A stretch of 64,000 nucleotides of DNA from VBAS01 sp035318985 (GCA_035318985.1 DATHDP010000088.1:1-64000), one strand, 5' to 3'; positions 27,042-36,373 are shown, counted from the stretch's first letter. The notes: generated from the sequence alone by a model not told the origin. Numbers and translations are program-made.

Positions 27042-28061
27042 ATGATGAAAAAGCTCATTGTGCCGACACTTGTCGCAGTTGCGACCGTTATTGCATTTTA
27101 TGCATGTAAGAAAGATGTAAAATCAAATTCATCAAATGTAACTGAAGGAGAAATTGCAACGAAGCCTCCTCAACAACCACCTGCAAGCAGTTGCGCAAAT
27201 TATGTAGTAGCGCTGACACGTACTTATGCAAGTGGACAAACAACATTCACATGGTGTATTACTAATCCTAATCCTGGTAACGGAACAGGTGGAACTATTC
27301 AAAACCTGAGTCACTGGTCATTTATTCCCGGTTGTCCAGGCAACCTTGGTCTTGAACAAAACTGGAGTGATATTGTTTCCGCATCTTATTCTCCTGATGG
27401 CGGTACTACATGGAATACAATAATACCTACTCCTATTCTTACTCCTGATCCAAGTCAGAGTTGTTCTAATTTGAATGTTTTCAAATTTAATTATGGAACG
27501 TCAGGAAGTACTGCAACTTGTTATAGATTGGTTTTGCAAGGAAACTATGCACAGGATAATAATAATGTAGCCGTTTTTAAATCAGGAGCAAATACAGGTT
27601 GTTGCGTAAGAACAGTTCCTGGCATTGGTTGCAGACAAGATGAATTTTGTTCATTTTCGCAAGGATATTTTTTCGCGAAACCCGGACCAACATGGCCACC
27701 ACTTGATGGTACAGGCACAGTTACAATAGGAGGTAAGGTTTACACTGAAGCAGAAGGAAGAGCTATCTGGGGTTGCTCTAATGCAGGGGGAATAAGAGAT
27801 TCTAAAAAAGGATTTACACAAGTAGCTGCTTTAAAGCTAAGCGGTCTCGCAAGTGATCCCGGACTTGATCCCGCTGTCGCAGCCGACATGGCTATAATTG
27901 AAAATTGGCTTGCTTCAATATCCAAACTTGTTGCATGTTCAAATTTGCCTAACCAAACTGCTGCACAAAAATTGACTTACGGAGATGCAGCCGCAGCAGG
28001 AGGTCGCATTGGCAATTGGATAAATGCAAATCATTGTACGAGTAATAGCGACCCTGAATAA
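27042..28061 (+). CDS. Cysteine-rich lipoprotein, tandem copy 1
   Basis: The 339-residue product has a lipoprotein signal with the anchor Cys in IAFYACKKD. Then comes a Pro/Gln-rich linker, a beta-rich domain with many Cys (TFTWCITNPNPGNG, FIPGCPGN, NTGCCVRTVPGIGCRQDEFC), and a last third with FSQGYFFAKPGPTWPP, KVYTEAEGRAIWGC and a helical end. I do not recognise an enzyme. The part from FSQGYFF onward resembles a domain seen in secreted Bacteroidota proteins with a QGYW...WP...YT pattern, but this is only by eye. It is about 80% identical to the next gene. A terminator follows at 28088. Confidence 0.8.
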   Translation: MMKKLIVPTLVAVATVIAFYACKKDVKSNSSNVTEGEIATKPPQQPPASSCANYVVALTRTYASGQTTFTWCITNPNPGNGTGGTIQNLSHWSFIPGCPGNLGLEQNWSDIVSASYSPDGGTTWNTIIPTPILTPDPSQSCSNLNVFKFNYGTSGSTATCYRLVLQGNYAQDNNNVAVFKSGANTGCCVRTVPGIGCRQDEFCSFSQGYFFAKPGPTWPPLDGTGTVTIGGKVYTEAEGRAIWGCSNAGGIRDSKKGFTQVAALKLSGLASDPGLDPAVAADMAIIENWLASISKLVACSNLPNQTAAQKLTYGDAAAAGGRIGNWINANHCTSNSDPE

Positions 28062-28087
28062 ATCGATCAATCAATTGATTTTTTTTT

Positions 28088-28114
28088 AAAGGCTCGTGTA
28101 AAAAACGAGCCTTT
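28088..28114. terminator. Terminator after lipoprotein copy 1
   Basis: AAAGGCTCGT at 28088-28097 pairs with ACGAGCCTTT at 28105-28114. A T-run lies on the upstream side and AATTTATG downstream. The same stem sequence occurs after copy 2. Confidence 0.8.
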
Positions 28115-28124
28115 AATTTATGTT

Positions 28125-28159
28125 ACTCATCCTGATTTTGTAATTAATGACGGTGGTCA
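28125..28159 (+). pseudogene. Fossil fragment of the upstream hydrolase 3' coding region
   Basis: Twenty-three bases (28125-28147) are identical to 26722-26744 inside the hydrolase gene, beginning ACTCATCCTGATTTTG. The next 12 bases match with two or three changes, encoding THPDFVIN-DGG against THPDFVIKGGG in the gene. The rest is lost. It marks the junction of a tandem duplication that copied the hydrolase tail together with the lipoprotein gene. Confidence 0.8.
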
Positions 28160-28296
28160 AAATTTTTCCACAGACCTGATTTATAAAATGACAGCTGGCT
28201 ATAATGCGATACATTTGCGTTTTATCCTTCACTGAAATACCACCTCAAAATCTGTTGTCCGTACTAAATCACCATTATTAATTATAAAATACAAGT

Positions 28297-29265
28297 ATGA
28301 AGAAGATCATCGTGCCCGCATTTGTGGCTATTGCCACCGTTTTTGCATTTTATGCATGTCAGAAAGATGTAAGATCAAATCCATCTAATGAATCAGGAGA
28401 AGAAATTGCAACTAAACCTGCTCAACAACAACCACCTGCAAGCAATTGCTCAAATTATCAAGTAGCATTAACTCGTAGTTATGCCAGTGGACAAACAACA
28501 TTCACATGGTGTATTACCAATCCTAATCCTGGTAACGGATCAGGCACAACTATTCAAAACCTGAGCCACTGGAATTTTATTCCTGGTTGCGCAGGTGACC
28601 TTGGTCTTGAACAAAACTGGAGTGATATTGTTTCCGCATCCTATTCTACTGATGGTAGTACATGGAATACAATAACACCTACACCAATTCTTACTCCAGA
28701 TCCAAGTCAGAGTTGTTCTAATGCGAATGTTTTCAAATTTAATTATGGAACATCAGGAAGTACTGCGACATGTTATAGATTGGTTTTGCAAGGAAATTAT
28801 GCACAGGATAATAATAATGTAGCCGTTTTTAAATCAGGAGCTAATACAGGCTGTTGCGTAAGAACAATTCCGGGTATTGGTTGTAAGCAAGATGAATTCT
28901 GTTCTTTCTCACAGGGATTATTCTTTGGTTCTCCTCATCAATGGCCGGTAGCTACAGTAACGGTAGGTGGCTATGTTTATACTGAAGCAGAAGGAAGAAC
29001 TATCTGGGATTGCTCTAATGCAGGGGGAATTAAAGATTCTAAAAAAGGATTTACACAAGTAGTTGCTTTGAAATTAAGCGGTATTGCAAGTGAACCCGGT
29101 CTTGATCCTGTTGTTGCAGCCGATATTGTTACAATTGAAACATGGTTAGCAGGGTTAGGCAAACTTTCATGTGCTAATTTACCAACCGGTAACGCTGCTG
29201 TTGCTGCAGCTGCTGGAAGAATTGGAAGTTGGATAACTGCAAATCATTGTAGTGATAGTGAGTAA
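28297..29265 (+). CDS. Cysteine-rich lipoprotein, tandem copy 2
   Basis: The 322-residue paralogue of the previous gene has its anchor Cys in FAFYACQKD and keeps all central Cys residues (NTGCCVRTIPGIGCKQDEFC). The main differences are in the proline-rich linker, a shorter segment after SQGLFFGSPHQWP, and the last 30 residues. The middle domain is nearly identical to copy 1, so the duplication is recent or kept uniform by gene conversion. Function is unknown. Surface exposure is likely, since many Bacteroidota lipoproteins are exported to the outer leaflet. It has its own terminator with the same stem. Confidence 0.8.
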   Translation: MKKIIVPAFVAIATVFAFYACQKDVRSNPSNESGEEIATKPAQQQPPASNCSNYQVALTRSYASGQTTFTWCITNPNPGNGSGTTIQNLSHWNFIPGCAGDLGLEQNWSDIVSASYSTDGSTWNTITPTPILTPDPSQSCSNANVFKFNYGTSGSTATCYRLVLQGNYAQDNNNVAVFKSGANTGCCVRTIPGIGCKQDEFCSFSQGLFFGSPHQWPVATVTVGGYVYTEAEGRTIWDCSNAGGIKDSKKGFTQVVALKLSGIASEPGLDPVVAADIVTIETWLAGLGKLSCANLPTGNAAVAAAAGRIGSWITANHCSDSE

Positions 29266-29290
29266 TTAATAGATCAATGAATTTTTTTTT

Positions 29291-29315
29291 AAAGGCTCGT
29301 TTTACACGAGCCTTT
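29291..29315. terminator. Terminator after lipoprotein copy 2
   Basis: AAAGGCTCGT at 29291-29300 pairs with ACGAGCCTTT at 29306-29315, followed by AATTTTTTG and preceded by a long T-run. The stem is identical to the one after copy 1. Confidence 0.85.
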
Positions 29316-29347
29316 AATTTTTTGTTTACGTGGGAGTGTTGTCAATA

Positions 29348-30199
29348 TCAGGAAATAGAAGCCTGAACGATCTGTTCAATATTTAATTTTCGCATTGCCA
29401 TAAAAGCTTGTGCTGCTTTCCCTGCTTTAGAAGGATCACTCATGATCTTATTTAATATTGTTGGAATGATCTGCCACGATACACCATACTTATCTTTCAG
29501 CCAGCCACACATACTTTCTTCTCCGTTTTGAGTAAGCTTTCCCCAGTAATGATCTATTTCTTGCTGTGTTTCGCAATGAATGGTCAATGATACTCCTTCA
29601 GTAAATGTAAAATTGTGTGGCGCAGCACTTTCCATCAGCATCAATTTTTCTCCATTCAAATTGATCTGTGCATGTTTTACTTTGCCTTCCTGGTCCGGTA
29701 ATTCATTGGCACCATAACGAAGAATGCCATCAACTTCAGTATTCTTAAAAATGGAAGAATAAAATGTTATTGCATCATCTACCCGTCCATATTGTTTGCC
29801 GGCAAATAACATAGATGGTGTGATCTTTTGTCCAACATCACTTATTTTACCCAGAGCCAATTGCCAGGAGATACCAAACTTATCACTGATCCATCCATAT
29901 TTTTCAGCCCATGGATATTTATCCAATGGCATCATTACATTACCTTCTTTGATAAACGCATTCCAGATGCGATCAATCTCTTCAGCCTTTTCGCATATAT
30001 AATAAAACGAAATGGCGGGAGTTGGTTTGTACATCGGTCCTCCATCTAACAGTGTGAAGTTTTGTCCTGAGACATTGATGGCTGTAACGATCGGCGACTG
30101 TGCAGTGATCTTTGCATTCTCAAAAACAGAACAATACAATGTTGCTGCTTCTTTTGCCTGGCCGTTAAACCAGAGACAGGGAGTTATTTTTTCTTTCAT
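29348..30199 (-). CDS. Two-domain VOC-family protein (PhnB-like)
   Basis: The 283-residue protein is a tandem of two glyoxalase/VOC domains. Each begins with the PhnB-like pattern: KITPCLWFNGQAKEAATLYC in the first half and KITPSMLFAGKQYGRVDDAI in the second. Each half ends with a DKYGVSWQ or DKFGISWQ motif. Such proteins are often annotated as 3-demethylubiquinone-9 methyltransferase-like, but that activity is not supported for the family. A perfect TAGGTTTG box lies 16 bp upstream of the start. It is next to an AraC regulator but probably separately transcribed. Confidence 0.88.
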   Translation of the reverse strand: MKEKITPCLWFNGQAKEAATLYCSVFENAKITAQSPIVTAINVSGQNFTLLDGGPMYKPTPAISFYYICEKAEEIDRIWNAFIKEGNVMMPLDKYPWAEKYGWISDKFGISWQLALGKISDVGQKITPSMLFAGKQYGRVDDAITFYSSIFKNTEVDGILRYGANELPDQEGKVKHAQINLNGEKLMLMESAAPHNFTFTEGVSLTIHCETQQEIDHYWGKLTQNGEESMCGWLKDKYGVSWQIIPTILNKIMSDPSKAGKAAQAFMAMRKLNIEQIVQASIS

Positions 30200-30215
30200 A
30201 TTAATTAATTTAATA

Positions 30216-30223
30216 CAAACCTA
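30216..30223 (-). promoter_or_regulatory. Candidate -7 box of the VOC-protein gene
   Basis: The minus strand reads TAGGTTTG (TAnnTTTG), 16 bases before the ATG at 30199. No clear -33 TTG. Confidence 0.45.
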
Positions 30224-30260
30224 TGAACGAATGAAACCAGGGAATAGAATAAAAACGACA

Positions 30261-31043
30261 CTATTCATTTTTATCTTTTAGCCCGGACTTAAGATAATCA
30301 TTTGGGGTGATCTGTGTAAACTCTTTGAAGGAACGGATAAAATGACTTTGATCTGCAAAACCACTATCATACGCAATATCTGTTAGCTTATTGAAATCTT
30401 TGCTTCTTAATTGATAAAAAGAAAGTTGAAACTGGCAGATCCGCCTGTATTGGTTGGGTGTAACACCAACATATTTTTTAAAGGTCCGTTGAAAAGTTCT
30501 TTCATTGAGATCAAGCTTGCTCAGCATTTCTGATAAAATTTCTGTACCGGGATCAAGCATGATCTGGTCGGTGGCGTATTTAATGATCTCACATTCTCTC
30601 TTATGTTGTTGTAATTGCTGAATTAATAAATTATCAAGCACTTCAATTTTCCGTGAAGTTGATGATGCATAGATCAATTGTATTTTAAGCGCATTTGTTT
30701 TATGAGCGTTCCAATTAGCAAGATCGATAGGAGAGGCAAGTAATTTGGCAGCATTCATATTGAACATGCTTGCCAATGCAAAAGGTTTAAAGAAATAGAT
30801 GATGATAGTTTCACTTGTGTTTACCACACAATGATCTTCTGGTACTGACTTTCCGAACAATGCTAATTGAATGATGTTCTCATTGGCGTTTTGATCTTTT
30901 TCTGTTTTGCAAAACAGGGCAGCCATGCCATTAGTAAATATTGGAAGATCTGCGGTACCAGATTCGGAAAAACCTTCCAGTATCAAAACCGTTCTTACAT
31001 AGTCTGCAATTAGCTTATGTGGTTGTTGATACCAGTGTTTCAT
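30261..31043 (-). CDS. AraC-family transcriptional regulator
   Basis: The 260-residue protein has an N-terminal sensing region that opens WYQQPHKLIADYVRTVLILEGF, like DUF6597-type AraC regulators. The C-terminal double helix-turn-helix (about residues 165-255) includes LDLNERTFQRTFKKYVGVTPNQYRRICQFQ and DIAYDSGFADQSHFIRSFKEF. The start is 6 bp after the stop of the rhamnosidase-like gene, so the two form an operon. The regulator may control that gene or itself. The inducer is unknown. Confidence 0.9.
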   Translation of the reverse strand: MKHWYQQPHKLIADYVRTVLILEGFSESGTADLPIFTNGMAALFCKTEKDQNANENIIQLALFGKSVPEDHCVVNTSETIIIYFFKPFALASMFNMNAAKLLASPIDLANWNAHKTNALKIQLIYASSTSRKIEVLDNLLIQQLQQHKRECEIIKYATDQIMLDPGTEILSEMLSKLDLNERTFQRTFKKYVGVTPNQYRRICQFQLSFYQLRSKDFNKLTDIAYDSGFADQSHFIRSFKEFTQITPNDYLKSGLKDKNE

Positions 31044-31049
31044 TTTTGT

Positions 31050-32687
31050 TTATTTCTGAAATATTTCAGGATACTTTCTTATAAAATAGACAGGAGTACA
31101 ACTCCATGCATGGCAATAACTATTTACAAGGAAAGAATTGTAGGGAGAAACAAAGTCATTGGCAGGATCATAAACTTCCCAAAAAGTATCAGCTCCTTTG
31201 TTAACCATGCCGCCCCAATAAGTGGTGATAATGTCTTTGGCTTCCTGGTTCAAACCGGACATGATCATCGCTTCAACTACATAATGATACAAGTACGGTG
31301 CGCCTGGAAAAACAATATTTGATTTTTGTGGCAGAGCCCTGAATGCTTTAGCACCTTCAGCTTTAGTAGCCACGCCACTCAATACCATCCATGCCTGCGA
31401 AGCATATGATAGCTGCTTATCCTTGCCACTAATGAAAACGGCTTGTTCTGAATCATACAAATTTTTATGCGCTGCACTCGTCATTTTGTTTATCAATGCG
31501 GGCAGATCAGCTACTTCTTTTTCTTTGCCAATCATCTTTGCCAGTTCGTAGGTGTTTTTATATGCCCAGATCACACAGCCTTGTAAGCAAGCTTGTTTAT
31601 CCAGTCCATCTTTCCAATCAAAAAATAACCACCATTCTTTACCGGCACGTACGTAATCGATCATACCATCATCGCCGATATATTTTTTGGGCACCTCGAT
31701 TTGTTTTTTGACAACCTGCCAAAGATCATTGGCGGTTTTTTTATCGCCGGAAGCAATAGTGTATTCTTTTAGTGCAACATTGTATATTAATGCATAATCG
31801 AACAGCGGGTTAATTTGTGGATGTGGAGTTGGCCGCTCAAATACATTGGAAGGAGCCACGCCATCTTTATAACTCAATCCTGCGAGTAAATAAAGACAGT
31901 GTTTGGTTAAGTTGTCATTTTTGAATGAATACTGATTAGCTAAAGATTCTAAATACAGATCGCCGATCCACAATCTTCTGTCACGTTTGGGCCCGTCTTC
32001 ATAAACTGTCTGCATACATTCTTTCAATGTATTTAATCCAATCTGGTCTATTTTTTTTATCAGTTCAGCAGTTTCCTTTGCAAGTGCGGCAGGTTGTTGT
32101 TTAGCCGAGGTTGTTGCTTTTACATAAACATCTGGGATCTTAAAGTCTGAGTAAGTGGAACTGCCCAACACTTCAATTTTCAAATAACGAAAAGCTACAC
32201 GACGGGGAATAGTAATTGTTGATGGCACTTCAGATATGGTAATTATTTCATCCTGCAACCATCCACGGCTGAGAGCCCCAGTATATGGGTCAAATGGAAC
32301 AACTGCTTCTGCAGGTGTTTCTGAAAAAGTAAATTTCAGCCTGAGTGCGGCATCAGCAACGGCTTGCAGGTCTTCAATTTTAAAAGTTACAAATCCTGTC
32401 AGGTGTTCGCCGAAATCTAATATTACACCAGATTGTTTTTTCATTGACCTGATATAGAAACTGTCTGTTTTTTCTTTAGCGCTAACACTATATCCCTGGA
32501 ATGATCTTTCATTTTTGGAAATTGTAACAACAGCCAATGGCCGTTTTTCAGTAATGATCAATGTTGGTTGCGTGGCTTTTGCAATTGCAAGCCATCCGCT
32601 TCGCTGATCTTTAAATATATCCTGTGCATAAACCTGGAGGCAAATAAAAATTAAAGCGATTGAAGTAAGCAAGTATCGTTGTTTCAT
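31050..32687 (-). CDS. Secreted alpha-L-rhamnosidase-like (GH78-type six-hairpin) glycosidase
   Basis: The 545-residue protein has a Sec signal peptide ending near VYAQ. An N-terminal beta domain (GVILDFGEHLTGFVTFKIED) is followed by a six-hairpin (alpha/alpha)6 barrel beginning near NTLKECMQTVYEDGPKRDRRLWIGDLYLE. That motif matches the general-acid region of GH78 rhamnosidases. It is much shorter than classical GH78 enzymes and lacks the extra carbohydrate-binding domains, so the true linkage specificity is uncertain. It is the first gene of a two-gene operon with the AraC regulator. Confidence 0.75.
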   Translation of the reverse strand: MKQRYLLTSIALIFICLQVYAQDIFKDQRSGWLAIAKATQPTLIITEKRPLAVVTISKNERSFQGYSVSAKEKTDSFYIRSMKKQSGVILDFGEHLTGFVTFKIEDLQAVADAALRLKFTFSETPAEAVVPFDPYTGALSRGWLQDEIITISEVPSTITIPRRVAFRYLKIEVLGSSTYSDFKIPDVYVKATTSAKQQPAALAKETAELIKKIDQIGLNTLKECMQTVYEDGPKRDRRLWIGDLYLESLANQYSFKNDNLTKHCLYLLAGLSYKDGVAPSNVFERPTPHPQINPLFDYALIYNVALKEYTIASGDKKTANDLWQVVKKQIEVPKKYIGDDGMIDYVRAGKEWWLFFDWKDGLDKQACLQGCVIWAYKNTYELAKMIGKEKEVADLPALINKMTSAAHKNLYDSEQAVFISGKDKQLSYASQAWMVLSGVATKAEGAKAFRALPQKSNIVFPGAPYLYHYVVEAMIMSGLNQEAKDIITTYWGGMVNKGADTFWEVYDPANDFVSPYNSFLVNSYCHAWSCTPVYFIRKYPEIFQK

Positions 32688-32764
32688 ATTATGCCATTGT
32701 ATGCAGTGTAGTCTGCTATCCTTGAATAATTTTTTAACCGAGCATCAACAACATAAGCGATCCA

Positions 32765-34255
32765 TCAAAAAGCTTTATTATACTGTGCCGGTTGACCTGG
32801 CTTGGGTAAAGTCTTTAAAATAAATTCCCGAAGATCATTAGTGCTTGTTTCCAGGTCTGGTTTGCGCAAGTACATCATATGCCCGCTTCTATAACCTTTA
32901 AAACTTATTCGTTGTTTCATTTTACCTCCCGGATCCAGTTGCCACATATTATACTTTGCATTAAAATAATCACAGGCGCCATCATAGTATCCGCTTTGAA
33001 CCATCACATGCATAAATGGATTTTCGGCCATAGCGAGACGAAGATTTTCTCCCGTGCGGTCATTACTGCGATCCCATGGTGATACAGGCCCGAACATATA
33101 ATACTTGAGATCAGTTTTATAATTCAATTCATCATGCAAATAAGAATTCATGGCAGGGGAGAAAGCATGGTTCCATGAGATCAGTTCAGCATTATAATCA
33201 GTTGTATCACCAGCATCCTGTTTGTCAATACCGAGATAGCGACTGTCTAATCTTCCAACACTATATCCTTTATCACGCAACAATTCTTTCCAAAAAAATT
33301 GAGCAGGTATATTCAGATTGCGTTGGATGATCACTTTTTCTTTTAGCCCGGAATAGCGACTCATCTTTGCAGCAATAGCTTTTCGTTTATCATCATCTAA
33401 AGATCCGCCACGGGTTATAGCAGGTATCAGTTCATTGATCGTGAACTCTTCTACTTCAGGTAATACATCAGTGAGATCTTTGCCTTGCAGATCAGCCGGC
33501 AGCATTTTATGATGCCAGGCAGTTGCGGCATAATAGGGTAACCGCGAAGCCATATCTACGGGGCCAGTTCTTTCAACGCCTAAGATCGTTGGTGATACGA
33601 GTACAACACCATTTAAAAACATCCATTGACGGTTTTGCAATTCTAATGCAAGACCCGATACACGATTGGTACCATAACTTTCACCAATTAAATATTTCGG
33701 AGATGTCCAACGGCTATACCGTGTTACAAAAGTGCTTAGCCATTCAGCCAGGTATTTGATATCAGCGTTCACTCCAAAAAATTTTGAAGGAGCTGCGTTG
33801 CCGGTAATACGTGAGTAGCCAGTGTTCACAGGATCTACATATACAATATCAGCCATATCTACAAGGCTATATGGATTTTCTTTAATGCCATAAGGTTGTA
33901 CAGGATAACCTTCATCATCGACATTCACCAGTCGAGGTCCTGTATAACCCATCTCCATCCATACTGATGATGTCCCAGGGCCACCGTTAAATGAAATGAT
34001 CAAGGGTCTTGTACTGCGATCTTTTATATCTGAACGTTCATAGTAAGTAAAGAACACGCCAGCAATTATTTTACCCGAATCACCATACACTGGCAAAGTG
34101 CCGGCGATCGCCTTATACGGGATCTTATTTCCTTTGACAGTTACAGTGTGTTCGGTTGTAATAACCTGGTCGGGATTTAATGATTGCCCTGTTTGAGCAA
34201 TTGAATAAAACGAAATAAATAAAACAAATAAAAACACAATAGATAGCTTTCTCAT
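32765..34255 (-). CDS. S10-family serine carboxypeptidase
   Basis: This is a secreted carboxypeptidase. With the ATG at 34255 it has a good signal peptide (MRKLSIVFLFVLFISFYSIAQ); the frame runs upstream to 34339 but that extension is unlike a signal. Motifs are SFNGGPGTSSVWMEMGYTGP (oxyanion region), the nucleophile Ser in YLIGESYGTNRVSG, the Asp in GACDYFNAKYNMWQ, and the His in YRSGHMMYL. Together they form the full S10 triad. It lies between unrelated genes and seems monocistronic. Confidence 0.9.
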   Translation of the reverse strand: MRKLSIVFLFVLFISFYSIAQTGQSLNPDQVITTEHTVTVKGNKIPYKAIAGTLPVYGDSGKIIAGVFFTYYERSDIKDRSTRPLIISFNGGPGTSSVWMEMGYTGPRLVNVDDEGYPVQPYGIKENPYSLVDMADIVYVDPVNTGYSRITGNAAPSKFFGVNADIKYLAEWLSTFVTRYSRWTSPKYLIGESYGTNRVSGLALELQNRQWMFLNGVVLVSPTILGVERTGPVDMASRLPYYAATAWHHKMLPADLQGKDLTDVLPEVEEFTINELIPAITRGGSLDDDKRKAIAAKMSRYSGLKEKVIIQRNLNIPAQFFWKELLRDKGYSVGRLDSRYLGIDKQDAGDTTDYNAELISWNHAFSPAMNSYLHDELNYKTDLKYYMFGPVSPWDRSNDRTGENLRLAMAENPFMHVMVQSGYYDGACDYFNAKYNMWQLDPGGKMKQRISFKGYRSGHMMYLRKPDLETSTNDLREFILKTLPKPGQPAQYNKAF

Positions 34256-34478
34256 TACAGTTTGATTTGGATAATGAAGATAAGAAATGAGAAGCAGATA
34301 GATGCATTGGTATTTCATGATGATTAGTTTGATTTTCATTTGAGAAGGACTATGTTTTAAACTTAAACACCAGCAACTACGTTACAGAAATTTGAATATT
34401 CTTTTTTCATTTTAAAATCCATTGCTTTAACTTTAATCTTGTTTCAAACCATTAATTATTAAACCTAAAAACAGTTTT

Positions 34479-34952
34479 ATGAAAAAACTATTTGTACTCA
34501 CAGTATTTGCTCTTTGTAGCTGCAGTATTTTTTCCCAGGAACTTGGTGTTCGTGGTGGTTCGGTTTTGGGAAATAATATAGCAATAGATGCGATGTTAAA
34601 ATCGGGAAAATTTAACCGTCTTCACGTGGATGTCTCTTTTGGAGATAACGGTAACGATGACGGCAAGGCTAACGGCGGTGTCGGAGTTGAGCTTTTATGG
34701 GATTTTTTATACCGGCCTTTAGGAGGAGAAGCCTTTTATTGGTATTTAGGTGCAGGACCCTCTCTGTTATTCGGTAATGACTTCTGGTTAGGTATCAGCG
34801 GTGAAGCCGGCCTTGAATACCGTTTTAAAACTGCACCGATAGTCCTTGGTGCAGACTGGCGACCAACATTCTGGATAATCGATAACACAGACTTCAGTGG
34901 CGGTGGGTTCGGATTTATGGCCAGGTTTGTTTTTGGAGGTAAGAAAAAATAA
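34479..34952 (+). CDS. Small outer-membrane beta-barrel-like protein
   Basis: The 157-residue product has a signal peptide (MKKLFVLTVFALCSCSIFSQ) and then alternating Gly/aromatic strands such as GEAFYWYLGAGPSLLFG, FWLGISGEAGLEYRF and GFGFMARFVFGGK, as in eight-stranded outer-membrane barrels. The upstream ACCATTAATTATTAAACC motif is the type of leader seen before envelope genes here. Function is unknown. A strong bidirectional terminator follows at 34975. Confidence 0.75.
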   Translation: MKKLFVLTVFALCSCSIFSQELGVRGGSVLGNNIAIDAMLKSGKFNRLHVDVSFGDNGNDDGKANGGVGVELLWDFLYRPLGGEAFYWYLGAGPSLLFGNDFWLGISGEAGLEYRFKTAPIVLGADWRPTFWIIDNTDFSGGGFGFMARFVFGGKKK

Positions 34953-34974
34953 AGTTTAAAATATACTTCTTAAT

Positions 34975-35006
34975 AAAAACGACCATTATTAAATGGTCGT
35001 TTTTAT
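34975..35006. terminator. Bidirectional intrinsic terminator
   Basis: AAAACGACCATT (34976-34987) pairs perfectly with AATGGTCGTTTT (34992-35003) around a 4-nt loop. A-tract and T-tract on either side allow it to stop both the plus-strand barrel gene and the minus-strand DHFR-like gene. Confidence 0.88.
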
Positions 35007-35050
35007 TTTATATCTATTGCATCGATAATTTAAATTGGTGACATAAGATT

Positions 35051-35590
35051 TCACTTCCTTATTCTTTCATAATAACTTCTCACAAGCCCATTGGTTTGTA
35101 CTTCCGTTCTTATATGTCTGAATTGAAGATCAAAGTCAAGATACCCAAATAATGGGATGCCGCTTCCTATAAGAACTGGAGCCATTCCAATAATTAACTC
35201 ATCGACCAGGTCTTCTTTTAAAAAGTCTTGTATCACTAATCCACCGTCAATGTATATGGTTGAAATGCCAATGCCTGAGAGGTAAAGCAGTAGATCTTTT
35301 GGTTTCATAGAAAGAATAACTGCTTTCTCTTTTACTGAACCCGGTACTTCTTTAATGCTAGTGCTTAATACAAAAACTTTTTTTGTATATGGCCATGAAG
35401 AAAAAGTTAGCACTTTTTCAAAAGTTCCTTTGCCTATAACGATTGCATCTATCGTGTTTATGAAATCTTCATAAGCTTTGATTGCCTCATCGTTTGCAAA
35501 TTGACTCAGCCAACTGAAGTCTCCATCCTTTCTTGCGATAAAGCCATCAAGGCTTGTTCCAATGTAAACTTTCGATTTCATTTTCGCCAT
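35051..35590 (-). CDS. Dihydrofolate reductase family protein (RibD C-terminal-like)
   Basis: The product has the DHFR/RibD-C fold pattern: VYIGTSLDGFIARKDGDFSWL at the N terminus, AIVIGKGTFEKVLTF in the middle, and STIYIDGGLVIQDFLKEDLVDEL near the end. These small proteins are NADPH-dependent reductases of unknown substrate and are not classical FolA. The frame is open to an ATG at 35644, but the family begins at the MAKMKSKVYIGTSLDG segment, so I used 35590. It lies 60 bp downstream of an SDR gene on the same strand. Confidence 0.85.
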   Translation of the reverse strand: MAKMKSKVYIGTSLDGFIARKDGDFSWLSQFANDEAIKAYEDFINTIDAIVIGKGTFEKVLTFSSWPYTKKVFVLSTSIKEVPGSVKEKAVILSMKPKDLLLYLSGIGISTIYIDGGLVIQDFLKEDLVDELIIGMAPVLIGSGIPLFGYLDFDLQFRHIRTEVQTNGLVRSYYERIRK

Positions 35591-35650
35591 TGGTTCTAAT
35601 AAATAAGGTAGGTTTTGATTTGGTCGAACTATCGCAGTTTGCAATACAGA

Positions 35651-36373
35651 TCATGGGTTCATTTTATTAAAGTATTCAGTTATCGTTTCATTATTTGCTT
35701 TTGCTCTTCCTTCACTTGTTCCAAATGTCAATTCCGTTTTTCCTTCTTTCATCTGTTGAAAGACAGATTCTACAAAATCACTAACAGCCGGTTGCCCATC
35801 GTGTATACCTTTTCCACCAAGGTCTGTATTCAAAGCCGGTGGTATCATTTCAATTACTTCAATGCCCTTTGATCTTAACATATGTCTCAATGAAAGTGTG
35901 AACGAACGCATAAATGCTTTTGTCGCACAATAAACAGGAACTTTCGCAAGTGGAATAAATGCTAAACCGGAAGTAACATTAATAATAGTTGTTAACGATT
36001 TTAAATTCGTAAACAGCGTTGTCAAATGAATAGGTGCTAACACATTAGTTGTAATTTCGTCATTACTTTTTTGATAAAAGTTGTTGTCGGGAATACTCAT
36101 CCAATTTTGAATACCAGCATTATTTACTAATACGGTTAAGTCGCTATGTTTTTCTGCAACCCAATTGTAGAGTTCAATACGGTCAGCTTCCACCGACAGG
36201 TCGCATACTTTTGTGATTACAGCAGGAAACTTGTCGGCAACTTCTTTTAGTACTGATTCACGTCTTCCACAAATGATAACCGTATTGTTCTCTTTAATAA
36301 ATCTTTCAGTAAGTCCTAATCCAATACCGCTTGCACCACCTGTGATCAGGATCTTGTTATTTGTTAATTTCAT
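35651..36373 (-). CDS. SDR-family oxidoreductase (DltE-like)
   Basis: The 240-residue protein is a short-chain dehydrogenase with the cofactor motif TGGASGIGLGL, NNAG at residues about 88-91, a conserved Ser in NVTSGLAF and the catalytic YCATK. The sequence TVIICGRRESVL suggests NADP(H) preference because of the Arg pair after the second strand. It resembles the DltE/YdfG-like group of unknown physiological substrate. It is next to the DHFR-like gene and may be co-transcribed with it. Confidence 0.9.
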   Translation of the reverse strand: MKLTNNKILITGGASGIGLGLTERFIKENNTVIICGRRESVLKEVADKFPAVITKVCDLSVEADRIELYNWVAEKHSDLTVLVNNAGIQNWMSIPDNNFYQKSNDEITTNVLAPIHLTTLFTNLKSLTTIINVTSGLAFIPLAKVPVYCATKAFMRSFTLSLRHMLRSKGIEVIEMIPPALNTDLGGKGIHDGQPAVSDFVESVFQQMKEGKTELTFGTSEGRAKANNETITEYFNKMNP

